Both the position numbers and the translations under genes were made by a program. Of a DNA stretch of 64,000 nucleotides, positions 10,841 through 21,621 are shown in pieces; within the stretch, counting starts at the first letter, position 1, and each line of letters opens with the position of its first letter. The notes beneath the pieces are model-generated. The model saw only the letters and a list, made by a program, of their open reading frames with translations, was not told the DNA's origin and searched no databases. The stretch is taken from positions 124,001-188,000 of the forward strand of contig JAAVTG010000064.1 in NCBI GenBank assembly GCA_011947345.1, written 5' to 3'. Source of the stretch: Phytophthora quininea (Eukaryota > Oomycota > Peronosporomycetes > Peronosporales > Peronosporaceae).

Positions 10841-11979
10841 CTACTGGAGAGTTTCCCAGGCCTTAAGCAGCACGGCAGTCTGCTCGGGAGTACGCACAGC
10901 GATACGGACATACGTCGGTAGGTTGTAGCCGGGCTTGCCGCTGCGGACGGGAACGCCGTGCTCTTTGGCGAGCTTGCAGGCCTGCTCACAGACGTCGGCG
11001 GACTTGGTGTCCACCCAGACCCACGACAGGAATGGCTTGCCGAAGCATTCCCACGTCGGGAAGCGCTTGGCGAGCTGGTCCACGATGTTGGCGCGCCACT
11101 TAGTGGTGACACCCCACGTTTCCTCCATGTACGCAGTGTCCTTGACCACAGCAGACACGAACGCCAACGCCATCGAGTTGACCGACCACGGCACTTGCTT
11201 GCGCTTAATCTCGGCGGCATGGGCGGCCGTGGGGGCTACGACGCTGCCGATACGCAGCCCCGTGCAGGACCAGATCTTGGTCCAGCTGGTCATGACCCAC
11301 ACATTGATCTTGCGGGTCTCGCTGAGCTGCTTGACCCAGTCCCGCTGGTGGATGAGCGAGTCTTCACGCCACTGTGGCCCCACCCACGGCTGCATGCTCT
11401 CGTCAATGATGATGGTGTGGTTGTCGGGGCAATTGGTCTCAATGTACGTCTTCATCTCTTCCACGGCCATGTAGTCGCCCGTGGGGTTGGTGGGGTTCAC
11501 CAGGCAGGTCAGAGCGGCCTTGGGGTCGTTCCAGGCCAGCGTCTCACGACCGTCAGCCTTGCTGGAGCGCTCGTACTCCTTGTATTGAGTGACGGTGCCG
11601 CCCGGACGCCAGCCGCCAGGCTGCACGCTGCGGATCACCAGGTCGATAAGCTCCGAGGCGCCGTTACCCATCAGCAGCAGCGGCAGGTTCTGCTGCCAGT
11701 TCTCGGGCCACAGGAACTCGGCCAGGTGGCTGATCGCAGGCTGGAAGTCCGCTGGCGGGTAGTGGTGCACAGTGCTCATGACCTGCGTGGCCGCCTCCAG
11801 CGCCTGCTTGGGCGTGCCCAGCCCATTGGTGGTCACGCTAAAGTCCTCGGCGAAGTTGGACAGGAACTTCCAGTCCTGGCCGCCGTGGAACGTCTGCGTG
11901 GTGGAGTCCCAGACCGCGGGGAAGACGACATGGCTGCTTGGGGGTTATCCGAAGGATCGGCGAGTGACGTCGCTTTCAT
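10841..11979 (-). CDS. PLP-dependent class I/II aminotransferase (one frameshift)
   Basis: Fold-type I aminotransferase, cytosolic by default. The main frame (11836-10841) contains the nucleotide-binding LMGNGASELIDL, the NPTNPTG motif, an IIIDESM segment with the PLP-ring aspartate, the Schiff-base lysine in SWTKIWSCTGLRIGS, and the C-terminal substrate-carboxylate arginine in TYVRIAVR. Histidinol-phosphate aminotransferase and CobD-like enzymes share this arrangement, but the substrate cannot be told. Upstream the same frame stays coding (VFPAVWDSTTQTF) to a stop created at the C-run of the minus strand (plus-strand G-run 11940-11944). One extra base there joins it to ATG 11979 and gives exactly 380 codons. 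An upstream in-frame ATG at 12063 is AT-rich and less likely. Confidence 0.82.
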
Positions 11980-12849
11980 GGCAAATATTGCGAAAACTTT
12001 AAAGAATATTCTGTTAGATGTTTTTTCTAAAAAAGAAAAATCTCGAAAAATGGATTCCAGCAATCGTTGTTAACGAGTTTTTACAGAGTGCATTCATACT
12101 TTCAGCGAGAGTTTAAGCTTGCGCTTGAGCTATGGGCTGTCATGCTGTACAACCGACTGGTACTGGAGCTATATCGTATCAAAACAGCGACCTCAAACGC
12201 TCTCTTCGAGCCGAGTCACAATATAACTCGTATATTCCTGGTAGTGCAACGGTTACGTTGTACGACAGAGATTAACTCGGCAGCATGTGGCGCACACCAA
12301 AAGTAGGTACCGAGCCAATACAAACTTCAAGTGGTCAATGTTAATAAATTCGCTGTTTTGTATGCTTTCTACAGGTTTATTGTTTATTTTCAGGTCATTC
12401 AAAATATAAGGTGCTAAAAGCTGAATTCATTTACATTTGAGATTTGTATCGACTAAAACATTTTTCGGCTGAGCAGATGGATGTTGACACCAACACAACG
12501 AACATCCAAGACCAAATGCACAGCCTGTGTCGAAAGTAGCTGTCAATGTTTCTTTCCAGAGCTGGAAAATAGACGACAGCAGTGTACGGACCGCTGGGCA
12601 TGGTCGATAATCCGCGAAGTTTTGCTGTCGACGCTGGAGCTGCAGCTGTTGCAGTGCGTGAATGCTGCACAACGAGCCGACAATTCACGCTTTGCAGGAG
12701 CGCATGAGTGGGTACGAAATGCGTTGAGGTTGATATGAATGAGACGAGGTTGACCGCTAAAAACTACACACGGAGTCGCCTGGAGGCACGCCAAGTTGGG
12801 CAGATTCTGCGGTTGCTGCGCAGCCGCAGGAAATGCTTAACAATACCAC
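11980..12849. other. Spacer between the aminotransferase and the LTR element
   Basis: No confident gene. A cysteine-rich minus-strand frame (12794-12543) and an overlapping one (12688-12431) are open but have no recognisable domain. The LTR element interrupts whatever locus lay at 12849/22527, as shown by its 4-bp duplication. Confidence 0.35.
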
Positions 12850-13754
12850 TGTAATGAGCTTCTGGAACCCCTGCTCCTGGGTAATCGTAGCCCAAGTGCT
12901 TTCGTGCGTCGATGCCACGAGGTTCGCTGTGTAAACTTTACTACAACCGGACACTACTGGCCGACAGGGTGCAAGTCGCTGTCCTGCGCCGGTGCTCAAC
13001 ACCAATTTATATTACCTCCTCCTCTTTAACCGACGCTCCTGTTGCAAGTGTCGTCGATCTCCGTGAACTCGGCTAGCCTCGCCCGCCGGTCCTGTACTTC
13101 GTGAACTCCAAGCACGTCTACTCGGGCCCTCCAACACGTCCAACGTGGATACAGCACTGGGGTACTGGTCCTCAACGTGGACTCAATAGCCGTAGCTACT
13201 GGCCCTCCAACGTGAACTCAGTAGCCTGAGCTACTGGTCCTCCAACGTGAATACAGCGGTAATGGTCCACTGGTCCTCCAACGTGAACACAGTAGTGATG
13301 GTCCACTGGTCCTCCTGCGTGAGCTCGGTGCCTGCTGTCACCGGCCCTGACACTATCCTGCTGCTACCTACTGTCCGTGTCCGTCCTTCAGTTGCTGTCC
13401 GTCGTCCAGCCACCGTTACGTCCGTCGTCCACTGCACCTGTCGTCAGCTTGGGCGCTTCTGCGCGTGTCCGCCTCCTGCACTGGTCTTGGCTTGATCTGT
13501 CCCGAGTCCTGCGTGCTCCGTCGCGAATTCGAGAGTGAGCCATCTTGGGCTCGAGCTCCTGGTGATCCCGAAATATGCCCTTTCAGCTGCTCGCTTATCT
13601 CAGGCGGGATCCTTCCACCAGCGTCTGTTCACAGCAGAACCTGCGGCTGTCGTTCGTCGGTTCCGCCATTGTGCTCGCGCCCAGCAGCGCCACCTTCAGC
13701 TGCTCCGGCCGACTCAGCATCTGCATCAAGAAGTCCGCCACCAGTCATATCACA
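12850..13754 (-). repeat. LTR (3' LTR in element orientation)
   Basis: 905 bp, matches 21622-22526. Contains degenerate ~38-bp tandem units with a CTGGTCCTCCAACGTGAA core between about 13129 and 13325. The integrase stop codon (13750-13752) lies just inside this LTR. Confidence 0.95.
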
Positions 13755-15588
13755 CGACTTCCTCAAAACTGAGGTTTTCCACAACCTCTCCGCCGTTGAA
13801 CCAGGTGTCGTACTCGGTGACGCCGACCCATTTGGTGCTCTGCGGTCTGCCGTCGACCATCCAGTGGCCGCCATCTCGCCGTTGGAGCTCGTACTCCAGC
13901 ACATACTGACCGGCTCTGTTTCTTCTCCGGCGTCTCCGCCGTTCCACCACTCTTGCACACGGGTCACATGGACGCTCCTGACTGCCAGTTGCGTCTCTAC
14001 GTCGTGCGTCAGCCGATCTTGCTGGTGCCGAAGTAGAGATCGCCTTCGTTGCGCGTACAGCCGCTCCTGCCGTCGTGTCATGTACGTCGTTGTCGTCTTG
14101 ATTTTCATCGCGCAGTTGATCAATGATGTCGTCCGCAGCTTGCTGTAATAGGGGAGCAGGATAATGATAGCTCACGAGGAAGGACACATGTGCTATTATC
14201 ATCTCAGGCTTCCCGATCTTGTCTTCGCGTTGCAATAGGAAGTTGTCGTAACCAGCCGGCTCAACTATTCTCATCGGACCCATCCACTGATGCACGAATT
14301 TAGTGGCCTTCGGACCCCGTGGTGGATTAAGCAGCCAAACACGATCGCCCGGTTTGAACACATGCTGCTGTCTCCCACGGCGATCATAATACTTGGCTTG
14401 TCGCCGCTGTTCCTTTATTCGGGCCTTCTCCGCGCACTCTTGGCTACGCTCCATGGCGTACACCAATCGTTCCTGATAATCTCTCAGCTCACCAGCTTCC
14501 GTAACCTCCGTGCGCCGTAATAGATCGTTTGGGGTGCGTAGCATACGTCCCATCATGAGTTCATTTGGAGACAACGCCACGGTGGTATGTCTGGCGGAAT
14601 TGTAAGCGTACACAGCAAATTTCACATACAATTCCCAATCATTCTGTCGTTCATCTTGCATGAACGTTGAGACACAGTCCTTCCAGGTTCGATTGAATCG
14701 CTCCACAAGACCGATGAACTGGGGCCTGTAGGGAACTGGATTGACCTGTCTGGCCTGCAGCATTTCTACCAGCAATTCGATGACATGGCCAGTCATCTCG
14801 GGCGCGCCGTCCGTCAATAACTCTCGAAAGACACCGAAGCGCAACACGATTTCCTGCATTATGAATCTCGCCACCACCTCTGCGGTGTGTTTTTTCACGC
14901 TGACAGCTACGGCGTACCGAGTTACATACTCGACAGCGGCCACCACATACCTCTCGCCTCCACTTGCAACAGGGAACGGGCCGGCGACGTCCAACGCCCA
15001 CCGGTCACCAACATCACCACCTCGGATGCTACGCAGCGGCGGCACTACTTGCTTCGGCCTAGCCTTCCTGCTGCCGCATTCCTGACAGCCACGTACCCAT
15101 CTTCGTACTGCTCGTTTCAATCCCGGCCACCAGTAGACTTGTGCAACTCGGCTGTACGTATGCGTCTCACGCAAATGCCCGCTCCACACGGATCCATGTA
15201 ACTCTTTGAATACTACTGCCCACAATGATGGTGGCAGCAGCACTCGCCGTCCCTTCGTCGTGTGGATAACCACGAGCCCGTACGAGAGCTCCACCTTTTG
15301 ACCTTGATGCACGCCGTTCTGCAACAGCTTCTGCGTCCACTTACTTCGACACTGCGTCTCTATCAGCTCGTCATCCGTCACCTGCAACGTCAACTCGGAC
15401 TCATACTTCTTCTCGTCGCTTCGATCATCTTCGACGTCCCTGCTGGATGCTGCAGCCGCCCAACCATCGGTCCTTCTTGTCAACTGCGCTGCTGGCTCTG
15501 CACCCGCGGCAATCTCTTTGGTCACTCGTCGTAGCTTCTTGCTGGCCGTCGACTGTTCACGTTCTCGCCGACGTTTATTGCTTGCCAC
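13750..15588 (-). CDS. Gypsy integrase with basic C-terminal extension
   Basis: 612 codons. An N-terminal HHCC zinc-binding module (H in HGSVWSGHLRETH, then CQECGSRK) precedes the D,D35E core (WALDVAGPF, LLTDGAPEMTG, PYRPQFIGLVERFNRTW). A downstream barrel segment (FKPGDRVWLLNPP) binds DNA. The C-terminal ~150 residues hold a poly-Arg patch, then a short aromatic-rich piece (YELQRRDGGHWMVDGRPQ ... EYDTWFNGG) weakly resembling a chromodomain; I do not press that. Coding extends upstream of the start in the same frame, showing it was once continuous with pol. Confidence 0.93.
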   Translation of the reverse strand: MASNKRRREREQSTASKKLRRVTKEIAAGAEPAAQLTRRTDGWAAAASSRDVEDDRSDEKKYESELTLQVTDDELIETQCRSKWTQKLLQNGVHQGQKVELSYGLVVIHTTKGRRVLLPPSLWAVVFKELHGSVWSGHLRETHTYSRVAQVYWWPGLKRAVRRWVRGCQECGSRKARPKQVVPPLRSIRGGDVGDRWALDVAGPFPVASGGERYVVAAVEYVTRYAVAVSVKKHTAEVVARFIMQEIVLRFGVFRELLTDGAPEMTGHVIELLVEMLQARQVNPVPYRPQFIGLVERFNRTWKDCVSTFMQDERQNDWELYVKFAVYAYNSARHTTVALSPNELMMGRMLRTPNDLLRRTEVTEAGELRDYQERLVYAMERSQECAEKARIKEQRRQAKYYDRRGRQQHVFKPGDRVWLLNPPRGPKATKFVHQWMGPMRIVEPAGYDNFLLQREDKIGKPEMIIAHVSFLVSYHYPAPLLQQAADDIIDQLRDENQDDNDVHDTTAGAAVRATKAISTSAPARSADARRRDATGSQERPCDPCARVVERRRRRRRNRAGQYVLEYELQRRDGGHWMVDGRPQSTKWVGVTEYDTWFNGGEVVENLSFEEVV

Positions 15589-18500
15589 CGCCGGCTCTTT
15601 GGCTTTCGCGCCGGTAGTTCTTCGTCCACCCCTTGCTCACCGTGGCCGTCACCAGTTACTCGTCGTCGGTCGGCCCTTCTTGTCGTGATGTTACTGCTGG
15701 ACTGCTTGCTGGAGTTCATCGTTGCCGCCGCCGAAACTCCCTCACCGACTACTACTGTTCCGCCTTCTTTCGACATCGTGGCTGCCGTTCGTTCAACTAC
15801 GAGGCCAGCGAGCTCATCGCCTTGCTCGCGCGCCGGTATCATCCGCACTGCTTCCAATGGCTTCGCCCACTGCACACCTCGTTGAGGCTGCTGCTCCTGG
15901 ATCTGCTGGTCACGCAAGCGCGTTGTCAGCACCTCATCCTGTCGAACATCTTTTCGTAGCGCTGTGGTCGACGGTTCACCTGACGTAGCCGCCACTACGG
16001 GTTCAGTCTCAGGGACCCTCGTTTCCTCGCCGATCGTCGCCACTGCTTGCTTCTTCGCCTGCGATCGAGTCACTGGCCAAACCACGGCCGTTCGGCCGTC
16101 AACACGACTGGACAGGGGCTGCTGCTGCCGTTCTTGCGACATTCTCAGTTTCTGATCGGCAACTGTCGACAGGACTGCGAGTGTCTCGTGGTTCATGCCG
16201 TCTCCTGGCCGAATGGTATCCATACGCGGTTGTACGCCTTCGATATCGTTCTGTTCTCGATCATTCGCCAAGTCCCGTTCCCATATTTCCCCGATCGCCA
16301 TTAACGCCGCTGCTGGTGCCCTGGAGAGGGCGTCAGCCACCACATTCGTGTTGCCCGGTCTGTATTCAATCGTGAATTCGTACTCCTGGAGCGTCAGCGA
16401 CCACCGTTGCAACCGTCCCGTCAAATTCGTGCTGGTCATCAACCATTTGAGTGCTGCGTGGTCCGTCACGACCGTGAACGCACGGCCGTACAAGTAAGGC
16501 CGGAAGAGCTTTATCGACCAGATCACTGCTAAGCACTCGAGCTCCGTTATCGTGTAGTTCGACTCTGCCCGACTATTCACCTTACTTGCATAGGCTACCG
16601 GTTGCAGCCCGTGTCCCTGATCCTGCATGAGACATGCGCCGAGGCCCACCTTACCAGCGTCGGTCACCAACCGAAATGGCCGTGCAAAGTCCGGGTAGAT
16701 CAACAGTGGCTTTGTTGTCAAGGCTAGCTTCAGCTGCACGAACGCCGTTTCCTGCTCCTTCGTCCACCGCCAAACTTCATCTTTCCGAAGTAGCTTCGTT
16801 ACAGGAGCCGCCATCGAGCCAAACCCAGCGTTGAATTTCCTGTAGTAACCTGCCAAATGGATGAAACTGCGTACTTCTTTCTCGTTTTCGGGCCTCCTGA
16901 ACTCCACCACTGCCTTAACTAGCCTTTCAACCGGCCGGACACCCTCGCCACTCAATTCGTGCCCAAGATACTCCATAGAAGTAGCTGCAAAGTGACATTT
17001 CTTGAGTTTTAACGTCAGCCCCGCAGCTGATAGTCGCTCTAGCACCGAAGCAACTTGTAGCACATGCCGGTCAATGCCACCTCGCGTGAAGATGACTATG
17101 TCATCGAGATAAACTAGACACGTCAACCAGTTCAGTCCGCGAAGCACACCATTCATCATCCTTTGAAACGTCGACGGAGCATTCATCAAGCCAAACGGCA
17201 TCCGCAGGAAGCGATACAGACCCAACTTTGACGTAAACGCGGTCTTATCATTGTCCTGTTCAGCAACCTTGATCTGCCAGTAGCCTGCCCGCAAGTCTAA
17301 CGTCGTGAAGAGCCGCGCTCCGCCCAAAGCATCTAGTGTCTCGTCGATCCTCGGCAGGGGATACACGTCCTTCTTCGTGATGTTGTTCAGCGTGCGATAA
17401 TCCACGCAGAATCGCACCTCTCCGTCTTTCTTCCTAACTAGTACAACTGGAAAGTCCCAAGCGCCGTTGCCCTCTTCAATAACACCAGCTTTCAACATCT
17501 TCCGCACGTTCTCCTCGATGACCGCGTCTTCGGTTTGGGCGTGGCGCCTCCGCTTCATCATCAATGGTTTGGCGTCACCAGTGTCAATATGATGTTCCAC
17601 TGGTAGCACTGTCGCTGGCGGGCAATCCCCGGTGTTCACAGTCACTTCTCGATATACCCTCAACAACTTCAGCATCAAGCGTCGAGCGTCGGCGTCGTCA
17701 GTACCAATCTGTACTTCGTCCTCATTATCTAGTGGCTTCTCGCAGTCTCCAAGCTCCTTGAGCCACTCCTCCAGTCGCTTGAGATCTAGTTCCCCGTTCA
17801 ATTCCAGCACTTCGACGTCGCTGTCCAAGGGAATCCAGGTGCCCAGCATCTTCTTTGAGGGAAGCGTCGTTTTGCCGCCAGCGACGTGAACCGCTGGCAC
17901 TATCACCCGGCCTTGGTGTGCCGTCGCCACCGTTGTTGCTAACATCACAATACCGCTACTGCTCGTGGGCACGAAGATGCCCGTCTCATCGTCAGGTGCT
18001 GCCACCGCGACTTCCATTGGCGTCACCGTTCTGTGCTTGAACTTCGACCGTTGGATCAATCTCACCGGCGCCACCTTCCGTTCGTCGTTGACGCCAGCAT
18101 CCGTGCGAAACGGCACCACAACCAATCGTTGTTGCTCGTAATAGCGCACCTCGTTGCTGTCGAAGTCGAGCACCGCCCGGTGCTCGTTCATGAAGTCCAC
18201 TCCGATGAGGAACTCACTTGTACACCCTTGCACAACACACGCCTTCACGGAGATCTTTTGCCCGTACACGTTCACCATGTCAAACCGCCACACGCCGAGA
18301 ACGTCTAACAGCAGACCGCCAATGCCTTCGATGTAGTCTACTGGAGCCTTTTCATGCGAGCGCTCGCCTCGTAACATCCACTCAGTTCCCGCCACCGAAT
18401 ACCGAGCACAACTGTCCAATTTGACGGCGTGACAGCCATCCTCCATCAACATCGTAGCCGTCGGTAACCCGTCATCGGCTGCCACCGTCATCACTCGCTC

Positions 18501-19277
18501 AGCGCCGTGGACACTGCCATCATCCACGGCGGCTGTCGACTGCTGAATTAGGCTCGCCCGCGCACCAGGGCGCCGGTAGCCTTGTGCCGTAGATGATCCA
18601 CTTCGTTGTCGTTTCATCAGTTCAGCTTGTGCCCGCTCCGCCTGCTGTCGTCGTCGAGCTTGCTGCTCCGCCTCTAACTCTGCAACGACACTGTCTACAT
18701 CATCACTCGTCGAACGTGTCACTTGTTGACGCTTCGCTGCTGCATCCTTCCGTCGACACTTGAACTGCTGTTGCTGCTGCTTGGTCGCCAACCTCACCGC
18801 AGATATGCTACCGAGTGTCGCCAACATCTCGTCGCTCAGTTCTTCACCGAGCACCGCCATTTCACTTCCCACTGCTGCGGGACTAAGTCGTGGGGCGCCT
18901 TCCTCACACCGTGCTGCTTTATCGTTGCGGTCGTCTTCCTCACACTGAAGTCCAGCGGTCACGCCTCCGCCTTCCTCATCCCAGCGTCGTGCCATCTTCA
19001 AGGGGTCATACCCATACCGCTTCGTCGTGATGTCGGGTCGTACAGTGGCGACGTACCGTCGCGCACGTTCCTCGTCCTTGTCATTCAGTTCTCTGTCGAC
19101 TGCTGCTCCGATGACTGCTCGAATGATGGCCACTCGTGGCTCCGTTTCCTTTGTCTCTTCGTCGATGGTGCCGCTGAGGTCAACTGCTTTACGTACTGGC
19201 TCAGCGTCGTCGGTCACAGTCGCCTCGACGTCCCGACCCGTGCGACTCTCCTCCACCGCCATTAAGGTTGCTGTCAC
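15522..19277 (-). CDS. pol: Gypsy pol: protease, reverse transcriptase, RNase H
   Basis: 1251 codons. A long charged linker precedes an aspartic-protease-like segment (KLDSCARYSVAG), with Cys where DSG/DTG enzymes have Gly. LIGVDFMNEHRAVLDFD follows, typical of retroelement proteases. Reverse transcriptase shows FCVDYRTLNNIT, LDLRAGYWQIKV and the catalytic YLDDIVIF. RNase H shows VTDAG, ELECLAVIWSIK and VVTDHAALKWL. Coding-like sequence extends upstream to ~19437 in another frame, so the protease linker is probably joined to gag in an undamaged copy. The C-terminus runs into integrase after a one-base frame change near 15600. Confidence 0.93.
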   Translation of the reverse strand: MTATLMAVEESRTGRDVEATVTDDAEPVRKAVDLSGTIDEETKETEPRVAIIRAVIGAAVDRELNDKDEERARRYVATVRPDITTKRYGYDPLKMARRWDEEGGGVTAGLQCEEDDRNDKAARCEEGAPRLSPAAVGSEMAVLGEELSDEMLATLGSISAVRLATKQQQQQFKCRRKDAAAKRQQVTRSTSDDVDSVVAELEAEQQARRRQQAERAQAELMKRQRSGSSTAQGYRRPGARASLIQQSTAAVDDGSVHGAERVMTVAADDGLPTATMLMEDGCHAVKLDSCARYSVAGTEWMLRGERSHEKAPVDYIEGIGGLLLDVLGVWRFDMVNVYGQKISVKACVVQGCTSEFLIGVDFMNEHRAVLDFDSNEVRYYEQQRLVVVPFRTDAGVNDERKVAPVRLIQRSKFKHRTVTPMEVAVAAPDDETGIFVPTSSSGIVMLATTVATAHQGRVIVPAVHVAGGKTTLPSKKMLGTWIPLDSDVEVLELNGELDLKRLEEWLKELGDCEKPLDNEDEVQIGTDDADARRLMLKLLRVYREVTVNTGDCPPATVLPVEHHIDTGDAKPLMMKRRRHAQTEDAVIEENVRKMLKAGVIEEGNGAWDFPVVLVRKKDGEVRFCVDYRTLNNITKKDVYPLPRIDETLDALGGARLFTTLDLRAGYWQIKVAEQDNDKTAFTSKLGLYRFLRMPFGLMNAPSTFQRMMNGVLRGLNWLTCLVYLDDIVIFTRGGIDRHVLQVASVLERLSAAGLTLKLKKCHFAATSMEYLGHELSGEGVRPVERLVKAVVEFRRPENEKEVRSFIHLAGYYRKFNAGFGSMAAPVTKLLRKDEVWRWTKEQETAFVQLKLALTTKPLLIYPDFARPFRLVTDAGKVGLGACLMQDQGHGLQPVAYASKVNSRAESNYTITELECLAVIWSIKLFRPYLYGRAFTVVTDHAALKWLMTSTNLTGRLQRWSLTLQEYEFTIEYRPGNTNVVADALSRAPAAALMAIGEIWERDLANDREQNDIEGVQPRMDTIRPGDGMNHETLAVLSTVADQKLRMSQERQQQPLSSRVDGRTAVVWPVTRSQAKKQAVATIGEETRVPETEPVVAATSGEPSTTALRKDVRQDEVLTTRLRDQQIQEQQPQRGVQWAKPLEAVRMIPAREQGDELAGLVVERTAATMSKEGGTVVVGEGVSAAATMNSSKQSSSNITTRRADRRRVTGDGHGEQGVDEELPARKPKSRRWQAINVGENVNSRRPARSYDE

Positions 19278-19437
19278 CGTGCTGCTCGTCGTTCCTGCCG
19301 CCGGTGGTTCCCCATTTGCGGTTGCGACGAGACTACTACCACCTCCGAGCTAAGCTGCTGTATCGCATCGGTCCCGATCTCCGTTCTTGGCGTCACCGGT
19401 CGGGGATTATTCGTGTTCGCCGGACGCAGGTTCCCCT

Positions 19438-21587
19438 CTACTGCGCCCGTCCTCCGTTTCCCGGCGACCCACGTCTTTCAGCTCGTCGCGCGAGGTAGGC
19501 GTCATTTCTTGCCTTAGCCTCAGCGTCTGGGCACCTGTCTGCGAAGTGGCCGGATTCACCGCACGCATAGCAACACTGCTCACCATATCGTGACGTCGCT
19601 GCCGCAGCTGCCGGCGTTGGTGCTGAGGTTGTCGCTGGCGTCGCGGGTGCTGTCGGTGCTGGCTCCTGCTTCACTGCCGGCGTCCTCGCCTCTAGTACTC
19701 GTCGTACCGCTGCCTTCGGCTTCTGACGGGGCTTCTTCTGCTTTTTCGCCGGTGGTGGATCGTCACACTCTGAGTCCTCGTCCTCGTCTTCGGTAGAGTC
19801 GTCATAGCGTCTGACTCGTTTCGCCTTCCCATTCTTCTTCCGCAGGTCTTCATCCTGCGTGTCATCACTGCCATCATCTGCGACGGTACCTCGCACTCGC
19901 AAGGCCTTTGCCTTCTGCTTTCCGTTCCGCGCTGCTGTCTTCTCGGACTGTTCAGTTACCTTCCTGGCCGCGCGTTTCCCAGGAGATATCCAAGCTTGTC
20001 CGTTCCAGACTCGTCCCCGTGGAGCTTCCCACATTCCCGTAGCTTTGATGTACACGCCGCGTGGGTTGGTGAACAGCGCTACACCATCGTCAACTCCGTC
20101 TCCACTCTCCCGATAACCAACCGCTCGGCTAGACGAGTAGCCAGTATGGCCTATTCCAGGCACCACTACTGCGTTCTCGCCATCATCCACCATGTGCATC
20201 ACCCGGGGACCCTCATCCAGCGGTCTCGGATGCCCGATGTCGGCAAGTCCTAGCGCCACGTTCTCGTCACGGTCGTCTATCTCAAGAGCCTTGTCGACAG
20301 CCTCTTCCAATGTATTTGGCTTCGGTGCCATCTTCACCAACGCCCGTACCGTTAAGTGCAAACAGTTATAGAACTGTGCTAGCAACACTCGCTCGCTGAC
20401 ACGATTTCTTCCGGCTGCCTTGCGAAGACCTGCGGCAAAGTCAGCGTATGACTCCCTCTGCCTCGAATTCGCGCGTTCACTCGCCGTTCTGCTGCAGCCC
20501 GATCGAGGCGCTCACCGTACCGACGCAACAACGCCTTTTTCAAGTAGCTCCATTTCCTGTCACGATCGTGAAGGCGCTCATCCATAAGCACGTACCAACT
20601 CATTGCTGTACCCGCCAACTTGGCGGCGAGCGGGTAGTACAACTGACTGTCAGTCCATTCGCCGACTCGATCCCGCCTTGCCCCCTTCAGGATGTTGTCT
20701 ACACGCTTGATCCAGGTAGATACTGACGCTGAAGGCGATGGCGTATACGTAGGTATCTCCAGGTCTTTCAACGCGCGTCGACTGTTCTTCTTCTTCTTGC
20801 GATGACGGCGCCTGTGCCGACGATGTCCGTGCCTCGCTGCGGAGCTGTCGGAGTCGCTGCTGCTCGATCGTGACGAGTCTCCAGAGCCAGCTGGGCTGTA
20901 CAAACTATCGGAGCTGCTTGGGTCGTCGTCTTCTCTACTGCTGGGGTCACTGCTGTGGCTGTCGGTGTCGCTGCTACTACTGCCGGGGTCACCACCACCA
21001 CCGTGACGCCGACGTCGTCGTACTCTTCGTCGTTGTTGGGATGATCTGTTTGCTCGCGAGGCCTCGGCACGTCTGGCTGGTGCTGGTACAGCTTCCGTAA
21101 CTCTCGGCTGTCGTTCTATTTCCGCCACCGTTTCCGCCATTGTGCCAGCCATCTGCGTCGCCACTGGTTCCTCTGGTGCTGCGGCTGCTGCTGCTGATGC
21201 TGCAGCTGGATCCACTGCTGGCTGCGCTGCCGCGATGGGAACTGCGTTCGTCTCCAACGCGCCCAACCTCGTTACTATTTGGTTCATCGTCGCCATCATT
21301 GCTCGTACCACTGCGGCGTCTAGTGGTGCTCCTGCTGGTGCTACGTTTCCACCATTCGTCGTGTCGTCGCCTCCACTTCCGGCTGCATCTGGTGTTGCAG
21401 CTGCTCCCGTGTCAGGCAGTGCCGCTGGTGCTGTAGCTGCTCCAGTGCCAGTCGGTGCTGTTGACCGCTGATCCTGTTGCTGCTGGCGTGCCGTCATGTC
21501 TTGTGATCTCAATACCATACTTCCTGTGACACTATCCTCAACTCGTTGCGGTTTCTTTGCCATTGTGCTTGGAGATAACTGAGCCAC
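19438..21587 (-). CDS. gag: Gypsy gag (two frames: 21587-20379 and 20388-19438)
   Basis: The N-terminal frame starts MAQLSPSTMAKK. It is rich in Ala, Pro, Thr and Ser, then carries an Arg/Lys block and a Retrotrans_gag-like helical region (YYPLAAKLAGTAMSWY). The next frame continues that domain (LLAQFYNCLHLTVRAL) and ends in a CCHC zinc knuckle, CYACGESGHFADRCP, near 19580. The two frames meet around 20465, where coding continues after a one-base shift, so this is a broken single gag rather than two genes. A further shift near 19440 leads to the pol-side linker. It packages element RNA in cytoplasmic particles. Confidence 0.85.
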
Positions 21588-21621
21588 GATGTTTCTCGAG
21601 AAGCGCCCTGTATGACCACCA

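Noticed and set aside
10186..11220. 344-codon minus-strand frame
   Set aside because: Antisense to the MED28-like gene and out of frame with the aminotransferase; Ser/Arg-rich composition without motifs.
10958..12073. 371-codon plus-strand frame
   Set aside because: Antisense to the aminotransferase, which shows all PLP motifs.
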